Below, one piece after another: positions 42,141-53,243 of a stretch of 64,000 nt of DNA. Origin of the DNA: Symbiodinium sp. CCMP2592. Its lineage: Eukaryota > Sar > Dinophyceae > Suessiales > Symbiodiniaceae. Every line of letters starts with the position of its first letter. Position 1 is the stretch's first letter. The notes beneath the pieces were generated by a model, which was not told where the DNA came from, made no database searches, and saw only the letters and a list, made by a program, of their open reading frames with translations. A program made the position numbers and the translations under genes. The stretch covers positions 662,001-726,000 of the forward strand of contig CAJNDT010003112.1 in NCBI GenBank assembly GCA_905221615.1, given 5' to 3'.

Positions 42141-42436
42141 CTAAAATTCCCACCACCTGGCCCCCTTGGGCCATTCCCATTCATAATTGGGTGCCCAGAC
42201 ACTGAAGATACCCGGCAGCGCCTTTGCAACATTGGGAGGAGCCTATGGTCGAACACAGCTGCAGTTGGGCTTAGAATCCACGAGAATACCTTGATTCTCC
42301 CTGGATGGGAACACCCCAACCCAACGCTCAAAGCCTTATGCGGGTTTTCGGGGGTTTTCTATCCAGCAGCCCAATATGGGCCCCCCAAGAGGATCCCGAA
42401 ACGCCCAAAGCCCCTGTCCGCTCGGTGCTGGAATTG
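42135..42436 (+). pseudogene. Possible non-LTR retrotransposon reverse-transcriptase fragment
   Basis: An open frame of about 100 codons without ATG. The part GCPDTEDTRQRLCNIGRSLW then SNTAAVGLRIHENTLILPG has the layout of the region C-terminal to the reverse-transcriptase core in LINEs (R..A...L..LW.S......L......LYG.E). The YG.E block is not kept. It begins right after the long CCCTAAA array. The minus strand is also open here, so the call is tentative. Confidence 0.35.
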
Positions 42437-42730
42437 AGGGCGCAAGCCCTAAACCCTAACAGGACATGGTTTGGGTGCTTGCTTGTGGTATCATCACACC
42501 GGGCGGGTGTAAGAAAACTTCCGGTTTCACCGAGTTCTATGAACATGCAAGGAAGGTCGCTTGACGCGTATTGCGTAATATGCCGCCACCCACAAACCCT
42601 CTCATAATTAACATAGTTAGAAGTGTACTTAACGAAGTTAGATAAACAGTTAACTTAATTTTAGGTGCAAAGTTAGTAAGTGTTTAGTAGAAAATTAAGT
42701 TATTAACATCATCAGGTGGACCAACAAAAA

Positions 42731-42997
42731 ATGCAGCCTAGCCGATATGGTTTAAACCACGGCCAAAAGTATGTTTCGAGGAAATCTGTGACAATAAATC
42801 ACTTGACAGACACATCCATAGAAGGCCTTGTCAAAAAACTTACATCAAAATCAAAGTGGAAAGAAGCCTGCATACTGCAGACTGAAAAATTGCAAACCGC
42901 AAAGAAGGTTGCTGGCAATATTATTTCTGGCGGCAAGAAGTGGCATGGCATGTGTGGCCATGGTGCAATGCTTGCCTGTCTGGTGCAACGAAGCTAG
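42731..42997 (+). CDS. Small Lys-rich ORF inside the transposon, opposite strand
   Basis: An ATG frame of 88 codons, with KYVSRKSVTINHLTDTSIEG and VKKLTSKSKWKEAC, ending LACLVQRS. The composition is basic and not repeat-derived. It converges on the transposase from the left end of the element. It could be an accessory protein or a captured exon; no family recognised. Confidence 0.35.
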   Translation: MQPSRYGLNHGQKYVSRKSVTINHLTDTSIEGLVKKLTSKSKWKEACILQTEKLQTAKKVAGNIISGGKKWHGMCGHGAMLACLVQRS

Positions 42998-43276
42998 ATC
43001 GGAGCGGCGAATGCTGCCATGAAGTCCGACAAGAAACTTTAGAAGAGTCCCTACAAATTAGTTTTACCAGGGGCTGAAGGTGTTTGCGCCTGTGTTGGCT
43101 AGATGTTTCAGCCCCTGCATGGGACTTGATTAAATGCAATTTCTTTGTTTGATCGAGTCCCGGTTGGGGCTGATTTTGCTAGGAGGTTTAATAGTCCCTT
43201 GAGGGTTTTTTTTCTTTGCTTGCTTTGAATCCGTGGAAGGGTTGCCACACACATGCAGGCACGGTGAAACATGCTT

Positions 43277-44064
43277 TCATCTCTGCCGCTGGGGATAGGG
43301 AATGAGTGTTCGGATTCCGTCCCGTGCTCGAGTGTAGATCACAGCTGACGAAATGTCCTTGGTCTGCACAAAAAAGGGATGCTCCTGTTCCATCCAGCAA
43401 GCACTGTCTGTAGCGGCATCCAAGCTCAACATCTGCCACATGGACACCAAAGTCCAGCACAGCCCATTGATTTCCACATGGAGCCAAACTTGCCCAGCAT
43501 CCCATGGTCGGCCAGAAGCTGCTGGTTTCACCAAGACTACATCGCCCTTGCTGCAGGAGCCACCCGAATCAAGGCGAACCGAACTGCTCACCAGACAGTG
43601 GTCCATGTCACCATCCCCGAGCTGGAAAACCTGCTTCAAAAGAGGATGCACTTTGCGAGTAGGTCTGCCAGGATTTTGCAAGCCCATGCCCAGCTCCGAA
43701 GAATCACAATGGGATAAATCGAAGAGTTCTTGGCCCAAAACTTCCCTGTAAACCTTCAACTCGTAGTCGCGAGTGTCTTGAATCGCGGTTGCAAAAGCAC
43801 GGATTGCTTTATGCTTCCTTTCCATCGCGAAACAACCCACCAGCTTGCCGTGGCGGCGGAGCTCGTCTCCGAAGTGGAGAAGCCAATGAAACTTCTTTGT
43901 GAGATAGTCGCCCCATCCCGCATCAATCATCTTCTGCAAACACTCGTTTGCAGCACGAATCAACTCAGCAGGGGCAACAACATGGCCTTGGCTTGCCGCC
44001 TGCAAACGGTCAACCATGGCACTCAAAGCAAAGAGAGCTTCACATTCGACTTGGAACCGGCCAC
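43277..44064 (-). CDS. TNP2/CACTA-like transposase, C-terminal segment
   Basis: It runs from the acceptor cttcag through GRFQVECEALFALSAMVDRL to a stop at 43277. It contains KKFHWLLHFGDELRRHGK and CFAMERKHKAIRAF. This is the K.H...H....R.G.L....ERKHK pattern that follows TNP2-type transposases in CACTA elements (the DUF4218-like part). An in-frame methionine at 44026 is not the start; the segment continues the upstream one. Confidence 0.6.
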
Positions 44065-44109
44065 CTGAAGCTCAGAAGAAGCAAGCTCAGCAGAAGCCTT
44101 CTTACTAAC

Positions 44110-45475
44110 GAAATCAAGCACAAAACATGATGGGATATTGCGACCCAGGAGCATGGCACCACACAAGTTCGAAGATAGTACACAAAGAGCACGTGAAACG
44201 TCAGCATCTCCGAAGCAGAACTTTTCAGCTTGTCAGCAGCTTTGCAGCTATCCAGTCGCTTGGCAGAAAACATATCTGCAATCTTCACAGTGGACATCGC
44301 TTTCGGCAAACACCACTTGCCCAAGTAGCCTGGCATTGTCTTGAAAACTGCCAAGCCAGCCTGGTGCAAAACATTGAGCACCAGCCAACACACCAAGGAC
44401 AGGCAACCATTGCTCAAACAACAATGCATCCAGTCATGCATGTACATCGCAACGGGCTGCACGATGTTGCGAAACGGCTCGTGCGACAGAACGGCCTCCA
44501 TGGAAAAGGTAACACCTGTGGCCTGTTGCCACTTCTCAAAAGTCCTTTTGTTGCAGGTGTGATATTTTTCTTTCAAACGGGCCATACTGTCCCAGATTTC
44601 TGCATCCGTCGCCAAAGATAAATCGGAATGCATCGAAATTCGGCACACACCGTTCATGTCTTCGTCGTCAAACTCCCCAGGCCGTGAAATTGCCACACAA
44701 TTCTTGCACAATACGCAGAACTTCGATCCACTGTCGCCTTTGATCGACCAAATGTATTTGTGCGCTAATCCGTCTTGTGCGACCAAACCTGGTCGAAAGA
44801 TCAATCGAAGGTGGTCGCCGCTTTTGCCCTTGAGCAGCAACCCGTGGGCTGGGTTGGCGGAATCATTCTTGAATATTTCCTGCAAAATCGCTTTGAAAAC
44901 TTGGCTCATATTGCCGGAGAGAGTATTCACGACAGCGGTTCTCTGCACACATATGGTAAGCCAAAAGCTTTCGTTACTCAGGATGTGTGCCGGAAAGTTT
45001 GCAAAAGAAGCGTAAACCGTCCAAATCTTGCGGCTAGCAGCAGTGCTCAGGACATTACCTGGTGACACTTCATCTGCATACAGTGCCAGTTGCAGGCAAC
45101 CTTCTGTAGCCATTGTGGATTTCATCAAATCTGCGAATGCTCCTCCAGACTTATAAATGCCTTGCAGCAGCGAAAAAAAGTTCACAATCGTGATCGGTGT
45201 TTCCTGATCTTCTAAAGTCTTCAGCTTCACAGTTTTGAAGAGTGGCCCATACCCACTGCACTGTTCCAGGGCTCTCCGGTTAGCCTCCTGGACATGCTTC
45301 TTGGAATGCAGAGCTGGAACTCCGTGCTCTGCCACATTCGTCAGAATCGCAGACAATGCATTCTGCGAGCAGTAGGGAACTTGCTTTCTGAGTCTGTCTA
45401 GCCTCTGCAGCTTCTTGTCACGGTGCTCGTCCATGACTGTCAGAAAAAAGCTTTCAGGTTTAGCACGTTGCACAG
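44110..45475 (-). CDS. TNP2/CACTA-like transposase, main segment
   Basis: The main frame of about 455 codons. Family-like marks are LALYADEVSPGNVLS (the LYAD.(M/V)(N/S)P motif of TNP2-type transposases), a Cys-x-x-Cys (VLCKNC), and MYMHDWMHCCLSNGC, in the position of the family's HD.MH block. The reading frame starts after a TAG near 45482, so it is probably an exon. After SASEMLTFHVLFVYYL the frame drifts into a poor tail (44040-44150), and another frame (SCFVLDFVSKKASAELASS) or an intron ending at cttcag leads to the next segment. Confidence 0.6.
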
Positions 45476-45572
45476 TTCTCTATAGCCTGCATGCTTAAAA
45501 CCAACCCGGCATGCACCATGGTCACATACTGATATGATTATTGTTGTTCTTGTGGCTACTGTTGTTCTGGTC

Positions 45573-45888
45573 CTACCAGGAAGCTTTCAAAATCATATAC
45601 AAAGGCTTTGAGCCGGATACCTTTGCACAGTACCGCAATATGCTGCTCCTCCTCCCATAAGGATACAGAGCAGGAGTATTGATTTCTCCTGCTTGCTTGC
45701 GAAGCCTATCCAAACCAAGTTGCAGGAGGCAATGTGCTTTCAAGCGAATCCGTTCCTTCAGAAAACCCAAACATCTGGCAAACATGAACCCTGCACATCG
45801 ACGAAGCTTTTTTTCCGATGCAAGAACCTCATCATGGGCATTGTCCGCATCCGAATTATAGAAATGCATGTGGCATGCACTTCTAAGC
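45573..45888 (-). CDS. Transposase N-terminal segment
   Basis: An open frame of about 105 codons, containing KKLRRCAGFMFARCLGFLK and LLQLGLDRLRKQAGEINTP. It lies between the Arg/Ser-rich head and the main transposase frame, on the same strand, with a possible donor CCTG|GTAGGA at its end. It is either an exon or a frameshifted part of one reading frame. Confidence 0.45.
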
Positions 45889-45948
45889 TCTTAAGACGGT
45901 TTTGATTTAACCAAAACAAAAAACTTGCATGACATGCTAGCATGTCTC

Positions 45949-46149
45949 TTATCCTCGGTGGATAAACCACTTCCACCACCAGACACCATTGGAGTTCACC
46001 CAGTGCCATCGCCACTCAGTTGTTCGCGGTGGGGAACGGCTGCGATTCCGCAAATTGCCCTGGCTCGGCTCGGTTTCACCTTGGTTCGAAGGGTTTCGGG
46101 AGCCATCTTCCTGCGACCTTCGCTTTGGTGGTGTCCTGCTTCGGCCCAT
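45949..46149 (-). CDS. Transposase N-terminal exon, Arg/Ser-rich
   Basis: It starts at ATG with MGRSRTPPKRRSQEDG, then a second RSRSPP stretch and a Trp-rich end WRWHWVNSNGVWWWKW before a TAA. It is probably the first exon or the N-terminus of the transposase, on the same strand. The Trp-rich part may be a DNA-contact or zinc-free head. No domain recognised. Confidence 0.45.
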   Translation of the reverse strand: MGRSRTPPKRRSQEDGSRNPSNQGETEPSQGNLRNRSRSPPRTTEWRWHWVNSNGVWWWKWFIHRG

Positions 46150-46869
46150 GTTCGACACAGTGCAAACGCGGCGAGGACTTGAACTTGAAAATACTGTGAA
46201 TGAATCACATGCACAACACAGTTCAGTAACTAAGCATGTCGTCATGCTGCATGAGTCAAATGGAAAATGCAAAAAAAATCGGAAAATAAGCATGCGGCTT
46301 TCAGCATCCTTCACATGCTAAAAACATATGGAAAACCATTCGCGAACACAAGACACTTCCAGAGAGCCATGGTGGCTTGAAGCATCCAAACCAATCTTCT
46401 TGGGAAGGACTTAAAGCGACCGAGGTCACTGCAAATAGAAACTCCTATAAACAAAACAGAGCCCTACAAACAGGACTTATGTTTAAATGCAAGCCCCGAT
46501 GGGACTGTTACTTAAAATTATTCACGACACCCTGCCCCATTCACTTGCCATGAAGCCATCATCAATGAATTGATTTGCCTGTCTTTCCACAACAGGCATG
46601 ACTGTCAAAAAGCTTAATTTAACTACTTAGTAAAATTTTAAGAGGATACATTAAACAATTAAGTTAAATTACTAAGTAATGAAAAAACAAGGATAAAGTT
46701 AACTTGAAAATATGTTGTTTACTATCTTTACCATAACTTTACGAATCGCCTTAGCCACTTACACATTTTTATAACTAGTTATGCAATGACTATATGACGG
46801 TTACCTTTCACATACACAACACTTATAAGTCAAGCATTGTAGAATAAAAGTTAGCTAAAACACAGAATC

Positions 46870-47875
46870 TCTAAGCTGGTGTGAGGAGGCGCTATCCTAG
46901 CATGGCTTACCAGCCACTGCGCAAGAAGACCCCCTAAACCCTAAACCACTAAACCGCTAACTCCTAAACTCCTAAACCCCTATAAACCCCTATAAGCCCT
47001 ACAGGCTCTGTAGCCTGTAAGCCTGAACCCTTCGCAGGTCTCTCCGATCGTTTGGCAAGCTCACATCCTAAAAGGCTCCGCTGGGCGGCAGCTAAGGGTT
47101 TTGAGGGTTTTAGGACGTAGGGGTTTCGGGTTTTCAAATCCTTAAAGGCTGGCCGGCATTTAAGGGTTTTGAGGGTTTCAGGGGTTTAGGGTTTGAGGGT
47201 TTTAGGGCTTCAGTGTGTTTAGGGTTTTGGGGTTTGAGGCTTCAGAGGCTTGGGTGGTTGGAGTGTTACATAGGATTTAGGGTTTATAGGGCTTTAGTAA
47301 ATTTAGGGTTGTTTCGGGCTTTAGGGTTTAGGGTTTAGGGGTTTGGATTTAGGGTTTTGGGGCATTCTGGGGGGTTTTGTTGAGTGTTTTGGGGTAGGGT
47401 TTGGGCCGTGAGGGCTTAAGAGTTTCGGGCTTGGGGGTATGAAGTGGGCCTGGCAGTTGTAGGGGTTGGCTGTACCTCTCTAGAAGTAACCTAAACTTTC
47501 ACCCGAAGCTATAAGCCCCTGGCTTCCTATAGATCTTCAGGGTTAGATTTGGGTCGTCAGTCAGTACAGCTGCGATTCCATTGTATCCCGAGCCTCCAAA
47601 GTAGACCAAAACCCATACACCCAACACTCCCTATGCTCCAAACCGCGAAGCTCTCAAAGGAATTGAAGGAACTCTTAAACGAACCCTGTTAGGAGCCCCC
47701 CCGCAGGAACTCTTCAAGCAACCCATGAAGGAACTCTTGAAGGAGCCCTTAAAGGAACCCTTAACTTAGGGGTACTTAGAATTCTTTAAAACTTTTGGTT
47801 ATTATAATCCCTAAGAAACAGCTCAAACTATGATTTTTGCTAGGGTTCTAAGTTCAGTATAGTTAAAGGAACCCT
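46870..47875. other. TTTAGGG filler, no gene seen
   Basis: Both orientations of degenerate telomere-like text. A short exon-like piece (VSPIVWQAHILK) at 47039-47075 could not be assigned. Confidence 0.5.
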
Positions 47876-47968
47876 TAACCCTAAACCCTAAAAACTAAAC
47901 CCTAAACCCTAAAAACTGAACCCTAAACCCTAAAAACTAAACCCTAAACCCTAAAACTAAGCCCTAAA
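47876..47968. repeat. Minisatellite, 21-22 bp unit CCCTAAACCCTAAAAACTAAA
   Basis: Four near-identical tandem copies. Confidence 0.85.
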
Positions 47969-48007
47969 CCGTTACGTAAAGGAGCCCTGAAGGAACCCTT
48001 AGATCAA

Positions 48008-48080
48008 CGGGGCCCAGGATGAAGCGCCTTCGTTCCCATGCTGAGCTTGGGAAATCTGGCAAATGCCTGGCGGTGGCGAG
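48008..48080 (+). CDS. Candidate exon before a hairpin, unknown
   Basis: The acceptor is ggcccag. It reads MKRLRSHAELGKSGKCLAVA and runs to the hairpin at 48088, with possible GA or AG-type ends just before it. It could be the start of a downstream gene because it contains an ATG. Confidence 0.28.
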
Positions 48081-48087
48081 AGGAGAC

Positions 48088-48156
48088 TACCTATAGTCTC
48101 CATTGTAGTTCCTTTTTTTGGTTTAACCAAATATATATTAAGGATCCCATAAGGTA
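48088..48156. mobile_element. Truncated hairpin, family GGCTCC, CTATAG subtype
   Basis: The left arm CTACCTATAGTCTCCATTG and the loop AAGGATCCCATAAGGTAA are kept; the right arm is lost. It follows an exon-like stretch. Confidence 0.65.
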
Positions 48157-48591
48157 AAGGCAAAGTTCTATAAGCAATCCGATGGGGTTCAGGGAGAGTT
48201 TTGGATTTAGGGTATATACAGCGTCCCAAGGCTCCTGAATTTAATCATGCCGTAACTTAGCCAAAAGCCTTTCTAACGTTGAGGCCCCTGTCTTGTGTAA
48301 CTTCGCTGTATGAACATAAGGGGTAATGTTTCTTGTTTAGTGGTGGCTTTCGCCCCGTGTTCGTATTATGGGTCTGAGGGGCTATGCTACAATTAACCTT
48401 TTGGGATACACAAACCCCACCGCAAGCAAAAGCGCACGCTTCTGAGGGCCAGGGCACTTGACTTAGCAACTGTATGGAACTCAGGAAGCCGCGACTACTA
48501 TGTCCCGCTGAAGAAGGCTTTGCATCCTCATAGTCACAGCTTAGCCATGCATTTGCTCCAGACCACGCACCTTCATCCCGCATTTCGCAGC

Positions 48592-48690
48592 GGGGAAGTT
48601 TTCCACCACCGACCCGCGTGCTGGCCTTCCTCCCGCCACAGGAAGAAACTATGGAGGGCGAGGCAGAAGTTAGCTGTTTAGGGCTTTAAG
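48592..48690 (+). CDS. Candidate exon, unknown
   Basis: The acceptor is atttcgcag. It reads RGSFPPPTRVLAFLPPQ, then EETMEGEAEVSC, then TAA. GC-rich and without repeats. No family. Confidence 0.22.
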
Positions 48691-49232
48691 CAAGGGGTTA
48701 GGGGTTGAGAGGGTTTGTGGGGTCTTATCGGGTGTATGACGGGTTCTATAGATTCTATAGGGTTCTCATGGATTCTTATGGATGTTTACGGAGTTTTATA
48801 GAGTTGTGCAGGGTTTCGGGCTTAACCTAGTCTAATGGTGGAACTTCGAACTTTTCGTTATTCTTTGTCTGTATCTGTGTACAGGAAGTTGACCCTTTCT
48901 CGGTCCTGCTGACGGAGTGAACACAAAGCATTGGGTGCCAGGTTAATGGTTTACGACCAATGAACAGGTAGCATCGGAGCGCTGGCTGTCGACACCACGC
49001 ACTTACGAAGATAGCGAGGCACTGCAAAACACGTTCTTCATCCCAAACCTGCTTACATTCAGGTTTGGAGTTTGAGAGGCTACAGCTTGAAGGTATAAGT
49101 TGAAGGACATCATATTCGGGAGGCAGCCTCGTCTGGCGGGGCAAGCCAACGTCATCAAACTATCCCCGCTTGTGGTCTCACCCTTTTGGACCTACAACTC
49201 ACGTAGAATTAAGAGTCACAGAGTCTCCGAGC

Positions 49233-49337
49233 GTCGCATGGAGCTGTGTGTCACCGGATCTTCGGCAAGCAAGAGATGTCGCGAAGCTCAAACCTTAATT
49301 CGCAGCTCCATAACCTTAGCAGGCTTCCTCAACATTA
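49233..49337 (+). CDS. Candidate exon before a hairpin, unknown
   Basis: It reads GSSASKRCREAQTLIRSSIT then LAGFLNITT up to the hairpin at 49338. Helical, basic. It might belong to the PPR gene or to another one upstream. Confidence 0.22.
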
Positions 49338-49443
49338 CTACTATTTGCTTAAGAACCCCCAAAAAATAACAATAATAATCCCTATATTATCCCTATAAGG
49401 AATATATTTTCTATTTTTTGGGGGGGTCTTAAGCAAATAGTAG
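49338..49443. mobile_element. Hairpin MITE, family CTACTATTTGCTTAAG
   Basis: The arms are CTACTATTTGCTTAAGAACC and GTCTTAAGCAAATAGTAG. A near-identical copy is at 53318. Confidence 0.8.
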
Positions 49444-50282
49444 ATTAAATCCTGGGAAAGGAAAGAATACGCACAAGCTGCCTTTCATCGCGCAGCCGTC
49501 TGCCGTGCTTGCTACATCTATATATACCTGCCGAGTTAAAGGTCTTGCTTTACGGTGGTAGCGTTTTCGGGTTACCGGCATCCTTAAGCAACTTAAGCTT
49601 GTTGCAGGAGGACAACAGTCAAATCATGAAACCGAAGCCCCACAGCCTGAACCCATGAATCCCAGGCAACCAGCCCCCTCAGGACCCTTGCCAAGTATTC
49701 CATAGCCATGTATGCCCTTACTCACCAACTTTTTCCTACCATCCTGAACCGAAGCACCTAAGTGTTATCGAGTTTGGAGAGGTTGCTCCTGTCTTGAAGG
49801 AATGTGTAGACTTACCCTAAACACACCTTGGGGTCTGGCGTTGAGGGCTTAGTCTGTGCTTTCAAACTGCTCTTAACTTTACCTCTAAACACGAAAATCT
49901 CTCAAACCTAAAACCTTATTCCCGTACACCCCAGGCCCTTTAGGTGAAGGGCTAAATTCAGCCCCCAAGACACTCTCCACACCCGAAGCCCCTACACTGT
50001 TACACACTCAAGGCCGCAATTCCGTTAAGAGGCAGGCTCTCTGAGACTCGAACCCGAGGATGGGTGGCTGCCGAAGATATCTCCACGAGCTTAGGGGTTC
50101 AACGTTTAGGGCTTCTTATCATAAGTCTATATCAGCTATACTCTATTCCTACCGGAACCCTACGGAGACGATCTTGTGCCAACAATTTGGACTGGTGGCG
50201 GCTGTCGACCCCACCAACTTGTCCTATAGGGTCCCTGGAATGCCAGGCCTACGGCACTGCGGCAGCTTACCCACGGCTTTCA

Positions 50283-50388
50283 TACTGTTCATGGACAAAA
50301 TCGTGCATTACACATTATAAGGAATACACCATAATTCCCAAAGTTTAGAGTCCTTAGGGTCATGCAGGACTGTGTCCATCAGCAGTAC
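50283..50388. mobile_element. Hairpin MITE, family TTGATGAT..AATCCTGCAT
   Basis: The arms are ACTGTTCATGGACAAAATCG and GACTGTGTCCATCAGCAGT. The tip sequence TACT(G) is repeated on both sides. Confidence 0.65.
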
Positions 50389-50633
50389 TGTTTCTATGTG
50401 GGTCTTAGAAGGACCGAGCGCAGCCTTGTTCACACCCTGCTATACTTTGACTATATGCGTTTTCAGTTCCACTAGAGGGTTCCACTGAGCTCTCCAATAC
50501 GCTACCATTTGGCATTTTCTGTTTTCTATCGTGTAGGAATCGTCAAAAAGAGCTTTATGTTCAACATAGCCGATGTTGCATTCTCTTCTTTGGGGCGCGA
50601 ATTCTCGGCATCGTTTGGTCCTTCCCTAAAGAG

Positions 50634-51165
50634 TCATGCTTGTAGCCGGACCGTAGTCACTGCAAGGCGACTTGTGTATGGAGTATTCCGACAGACAAGA
50701 CTCTCTGCGGATCCGGCATGCATGGACGGTCCACGTTTCACAATGTCCTCTCTCACGTTGAAGCTAAGCTCCTTGGAGAATTTCGCCGGTTTGAATGCCT
50801 TCGTATTCCTGTCAAATGGCAGGCATAGCAGCACATGAGTATGAAGAGCTTGATCCTATGCGTGCACAGGTTTTCACAAAAACAGAAAGTCACTTACAGT
50901 TATAATAAGATATAAGATGTTTTTTAAGTATCCAACCGGCGCAGAGTTTCCGTGTAATCTCCGGGCGAAGGCAAATCCGGCATGAGCGGCATGCTCACAG
51001 CGATCGCAAGCTGACGAATTCTGGGGCCTATCTGCTGCCCCTTGAGGGGGATAGACAGGCACCCGGTGCAGTCGAAATCACCCCGCGAATTGGCAAAAGA
51101 CAGGCAAGCTTTTCTTCCACAAAGCATGGGGTTACTGCCTCCACTCAGTAACAGTTGCATAATAA
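50634..51165 (-). CDS. Candidate minus-strand exon block, unknown
   Basis: A 530-bp stretch without TTTAGGG filler or hairpins. On the minus strand one frame reads CLSFANSRGDFDCTGCLSI then PLKGQQIGPRIRQLAIAVSM (51120-50924), and a second reads AFKPAKFSKELSFNVREDI then VKRGPSMHAGSAES (50800-50650). They could be two exons with a short AT-rich intron at about 50835-50920. The plus strand is also open for 109 codons at 50509-50838. No family recognised. Confidence 0.3.
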
Positions 51166-52124
51166 TTATTCATAACACAGATTTATTGGGACATGAGTAG
51201 TAGCCCTATTTTAGACTGTTACTGTATGGGGTCAGTACCCCAACAAAGCATGCTTTGAAGCTGTCTGCGCACCGACTCAAGACTCCAAACCCTGAAGTTC
51301 AAAAGCCCTGTCCTGAGCCCTTCATCCGTGAAATATCGCATGGATCAATATCTGTTATTGAATTACCGGTTAGTTCAGTGTGGTGATAAGCAAGGGTATC
51401 GTCTATTACTATGCAATTCCAAGCTTGCGACCTTGTAAACCTTCAAAACCCTTCCCTGGATGGAATTCATGTAAGTAACGTTCAGACCTGCGCAGGTTCC
51501 TTGTTTCCAAGGAACTTGCAATGAAGTCGCAGCGCTTTGGGTTCAGAGCCTTGGGCGCAAGCGCGCAATCCCGGACTCCAAGCCCTAAACCCCGAAAAGC
51601 TCTTGACCCCAGATATCACCACAAAGCCAACGCAAACCTTCAAAGCGATAACCATTCTCCGCACGTCTCAAGACCTTCAAAACTCTTCCCCATAGCTTCC
51701 CATAAGCCCCATAGAGGGTCTTGGCTTCTAGGCTTCAGGGTGTTTCACTTCCCCTGCGGCGCGTGTGAGTGCGCCACTGTGGCGGCGGTGGCTTTACTCC
51801 GGCGCTGCCGGCTGATCGCCGGGAGTGCATTACGCCAAGATGGTGAGGGCGGCTTGGATCCGTAGGGCTTGCCTCGGTTTGGTGGGCAGAGGTCACCTCT
51901 AAGTATCTTGCAGGAGGGTCTTAGCGCGGTGCTTGATAAAAGTCTACTCGCCCCAATGTATGACTGCATCCTAAGCCAAGTACCCTAAACCCCTAAAGAC
52001 CCCTAAACCCAAGTACCCAAGTATCAGGTTCCTTGGACACTTATCAGGGTCAGTAGCTGAGTAGGTAACCGTTGACTATGCAGCGTGCTGTAGAAATTGA
52101 TAGCACCCTCAAAAGAATCCTTAG

Positions 52125-52237
52125 GTCCTGACCACTTCTGGATGCTGGGGCTGCTTGCTCTTCTGCATAAAGGGATTCCTCACCGCAAAGCCCTCAACTT
52201 CAGCATCCCTCAAGCGCTTCGGGTTGATAAGGATGGT
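52125..52237 (+). CDS. PPR gene candidate exon
   Basis: The acceptor is ccttag. It reads PDHFWMLGLLALLHKG then IPHRKALNFSIPQALRVDKDG. The GC donor coincides with the first bases of a hairpin. Phase 0 fits the next exon. Weak repeat resemblance. Confidence 0.4.
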
Positions 52238-52340
52238 GCTACGTACCCAAACAGTTTATACTTTGTGCCCAGTGTACCTATAGAGGGAGTACTTGAAGGC
52301 CAAAGCATAATGCTGTTGGGTACATGGACCTTAGGGCTAG
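52238..52340. mobile_element. Hairpin MITE starting at a GC splice donor, family CCTAAGGGTCCATGTA
   Basis: The left arm GCTACGTACCCAAACAG pairs with CTGTTGGGTACATGG. Its first two bases are the GC donor of the presumed exon 52125-52237. Confidence 0.6.
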
Positions 52341-52858
52341 GGTGGCTGGAGGGACCGGAGTTCTAGATTTCACGTGGCTGGGTTGTTTTTTGGGTCAGGT
52401 GCGAGTCTCGGGTTTAGGAGTTTTAGGATTCAGCTCTAAAGCTCGTGAGTTTGGGGTTCAAGGGTTCGAGTATGCGCAGAACTCTGCTCGTTGATGGCGT
52501 ATGAGTTAAGGGCTACTTTATGCTTAGAGAGGGGACGGGCTTACGATCTGTGGATTGCGGATTATGTGATAGGGTTGCAGCGACCTTGGTGGCATAAGGA
52601 TACAACGCATGCTCGATGCTGAGTGTTTCGCCTTGTCAGAAACCCAGTCCGGTGCGTCGCACCTGAACCGCAAACTTACGGAGACGTCTCCGTATAGTCT
52701 GCATAACCTACGAAGCCCAAGACCCTGAACCCTACACTCCCAGCCCTAATGCCACAATCCTGCATTCTTATAACCTCCCGGAGCCCCGACACCCTGATCC
52801 TGATTGGGACCATGGAGCCCACCCAGGATTTTCAAGCCTGGCCTTTGTCACCTCACAG

Positions 52859-52915
52859 ATTACTGCCGCCAAGCGTCGGTCTGCGTGGCAGTTGGCATTG
52901 TCGCTGTTTCAGCAG
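52859..52915 (+). CDS. PPR exon
   Basis: The acceptor is cctcacag and the donor is GC; 57 bp, phase 0. It reads ITAAKRRSAWQLALSLFQQ, a typical PPR second-half with the conserved W..AL.L. Confidence 0.75.
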
Positions 52916-53125
52916 GCCGGGGATTTTGGGGTTTGCCGACCGTTTCCAGCAGCTTGTGACATCGTCGGCGGAGGCTTACCCAGAGTACAACTCTAAACCC
53001 TAAACCCGAAGCCCTAAACCCTAGGCGAATAGAGTGTTTGCGGTTGGAGGTAGAACAGGCATAGAGTGCTTTGGGCCTAGGCCGGTCGGTCGGCGACGAA
53101 AATCAAAACACCGACCACCTAGATA

Positions 53126-53194
53126 TCAGAATCAGTATTATAGTAAATGCTCGTATTTAGAATCAGTATTATAGTAAATACTCGTATTTAGAAC
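53126..53194. repeat. 34-bp tandem duplication
   Basis: AGAATCAGTATTATAGTAAA plus TGCTCGTATTT occurs twice in a row. Confidence 0.85.
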
Positions 53195-53219
53195 TTCTGT
53201 TACATCTATTGGGATCAAG

Positions 53220-53243
53220 GTGGTTACCCCTGACGATGATCTC
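53220..53243 (+). CDS. PPR gene possible small exon
   Basis: The acceptor is gatcaag. It reads VVTPDDDL, like the V.PD.V.Y hinge between repeats. The end and phase do not join cleanly to the next exon. Confidence 0.22.

Larger units (their letters stand above)
42600..46865 (-). mobile_element. DNA transposon with TNP2/CACTA-like transposase
   Basis: A block with a composition unlike the surroundings: no TTTAGGG inside, coding on the minus strand, and AT-rich edges (42606-42710 and 46610-46860) carrying repeated TTAACTTAATT/AAGTTA motifs in both orientations, like subterminal repeats. I could not define terminal inverted repeats or target duplications, so the ends are approximate. The transposase pieces are listed separately. 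Confidence 0.6.

Noticed and set aside
42328..42607. Open frames on both strands right of the reverse-transcriptase-like fragment
   Set aside because: No motif, mutually overlapping, and partly made of CCCTAAA filler.
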